Assembly: GCF_000808015.1 (NCBI RefSeq) | Contig: NZ_JWHR01000021.1 | Location: 1-14,355, forward strand | Reading direction: 5' to 3' | From: Terrisporobacter othiniensis | GTDB lineage: Bacteria > Bacillota > Clostridia > Peptostreptococcales > Peptostreptococcaceae | Length of the DNA: 14,355 nt | Shown here: positions 13,915 through 14,355 of the stretch, piece after piece | How positions within the stretch are numbered: the stretch's first letter is position 1 | Layout of the letters: each line of letters opens with the position of its first letter | The notes under the pieces: generated by a model | What the model was told of the DNA's origin: nothing | The model's database searches: none | What the model saw: the letters and a program-made list of their open reading frames with translations, nothing else | Program-made: the position numbers and the translations under genes

Positions 13915-14355
13915 TTAATTCTTTAAAAGATCTTCTTTTAAAAGATTAAATTCATCTTTATTAATTAATTTCAAATCCAGTAAATTTTTCAATTTTAATA
14001 GTTCATCTATGCTATTGATATTTCTTTTATAATATAATTTACTCTCACTATATGATGTTTCATCAAAAACATTATTATCATCATATTTTATATTATGAAC
14101 AGATTCCTTCATAAGATTTTCTTTTACAAATTGTTCTTTGCTTTTTCTTATATCTATTTCATTAATAAGATTTATGTTTTTGCCTATGATTTTATCATTA
14201 TAAACTCTTATACTTTGTATTCTCACCACTTTATCTAAAAATTTTGTAATCATCAGTGCATTTTTTACACTAAGATCAGATATATTAGAAAGATCTACTA
14301 TGGATTTTCTTAATTCTTCTTCTCCATCTTGATTTATTTCATAACCTCTATAATT
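13915..14355 (-). CDS. SHOCT-domain protein, N-terminus off the window
   Basis: The frame stays open to the right edge, giving 146 visible residues; the methionine at 14253 is internal and has no RBS. The last ~32 residues (SIDELLKLKNLLDLKLINKD, then EFNLLKEDLLKN) are a SHOCT domain, the short two-helix C-terminal module found on many bacterial membrane and regulatory proteins and thought to mediate oligomerisation. The preceding part (GYEINQDGEEELRKSIVDLS..., then charged helices with LINEIDIRKSKEQF) is not recognised and shows no membrane segment. It converges with the hydrolase gene across the structured element at 13778-13877. Confidence 0.75.
   Translation of the reverse strand, partial: NYRGYEINQDGEEELRKSIVDLSNISDLSVKNALMITKFLDKVVRIQSIRVYNDKIIGKNINLINEIDIRKSKEQFVKENLMKESVHNIKYDDNNVFDETSYSESKLYYKRNINSIDELLKLKNLLDLKLINKDEFNLLKEDLLKN

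Overview
The window is AT-rich, with long A/T runs, strong Shine-Dalgarno sites and gene families typical of low-GC Firmicutes. I read it as a chromosomal segment of a Clostridium-like species (Clostridiaceae). That placement is inferred from composition and gene content; no marker gene fixes the species. No rRNA, tRNA, CRISPR array, phage or insertion sequence was recognised. Almost everything is transcribed leftward (minus strand); only the secreted metallo-beta-lactamase-fold gene at 12657-13733 runs rightward.

Left part (1-3020). A DUF2812 membrane-protein gene runs off the left edge (1-883). It follows a compact GntR(YtrA-type)/ABC ATPase/ABC permease operon (2868 to 992) closed by a perfect hairpin terminator. 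The operon promoter carries an inverted repeat, ATTGTATT-N8-AATACAAT. The same half-sites with the same spacing recur 179 bp upstream (3062-3085), which suggests a paired operator for the regulator.

Middle (3020-8280). There is a flavodoxin-family protein with an iron-sulfur-flavoprotein-like cysteine cluster (3124-3738), a YfnA-type amino acid permease (3908-5317) and an orphan PAS/GAF-like sensor histidine kinase (5853-7922). The kinase's first PAS domain survives only as a frame-shifted half (7898-8104). Between permease and kinase lies the oddest object in the window: a 40-codon chimeric ORF (5603-5725). It joins the promoter, RBS and first 25 codons of the flavodoxin gene, in frame, to the last 15 codons of an ABC exporter gene like the one ending at 8286. 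The junction falls in a shared GCAAAAG, and the ORF is followed by its own terminator hairpin.

Right part (8280-12490). A heterodimeric LmrCD/BmrCD-like ABC exporter is encoded by two overlapping genes (11925 to 8286). One partner carries the expected degenerate ATP site (D for E in Walker B, Q for the switch His). A MarR-family regulator lies upstream (12014-12460). Its promoter (TTGACA-17-TATTCT) is overlapped by a perfect 9-bp inverted repeat, and a near copy sits in front of the exporter genes. Together these read as a self-regulated, ligand-inducible efflux module.

Right end (12490-14355). A secreted ComEC/Rec2-like hydrolase with a Ser/Gly linker and a C-terminal HxxC/CxxC-type small domain is transcribed divergently from marR. 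A roughly 100-bp structured element closed by a 17-bp stem separates it from a converging gene. That gene is truncated by the right edge, and its C-terminus is a SHOCT domain.

The most notable material is the chimeric micro-ORF, the two paired-operator predictions, the broken kinase N-terminus and the unexplained structured element.
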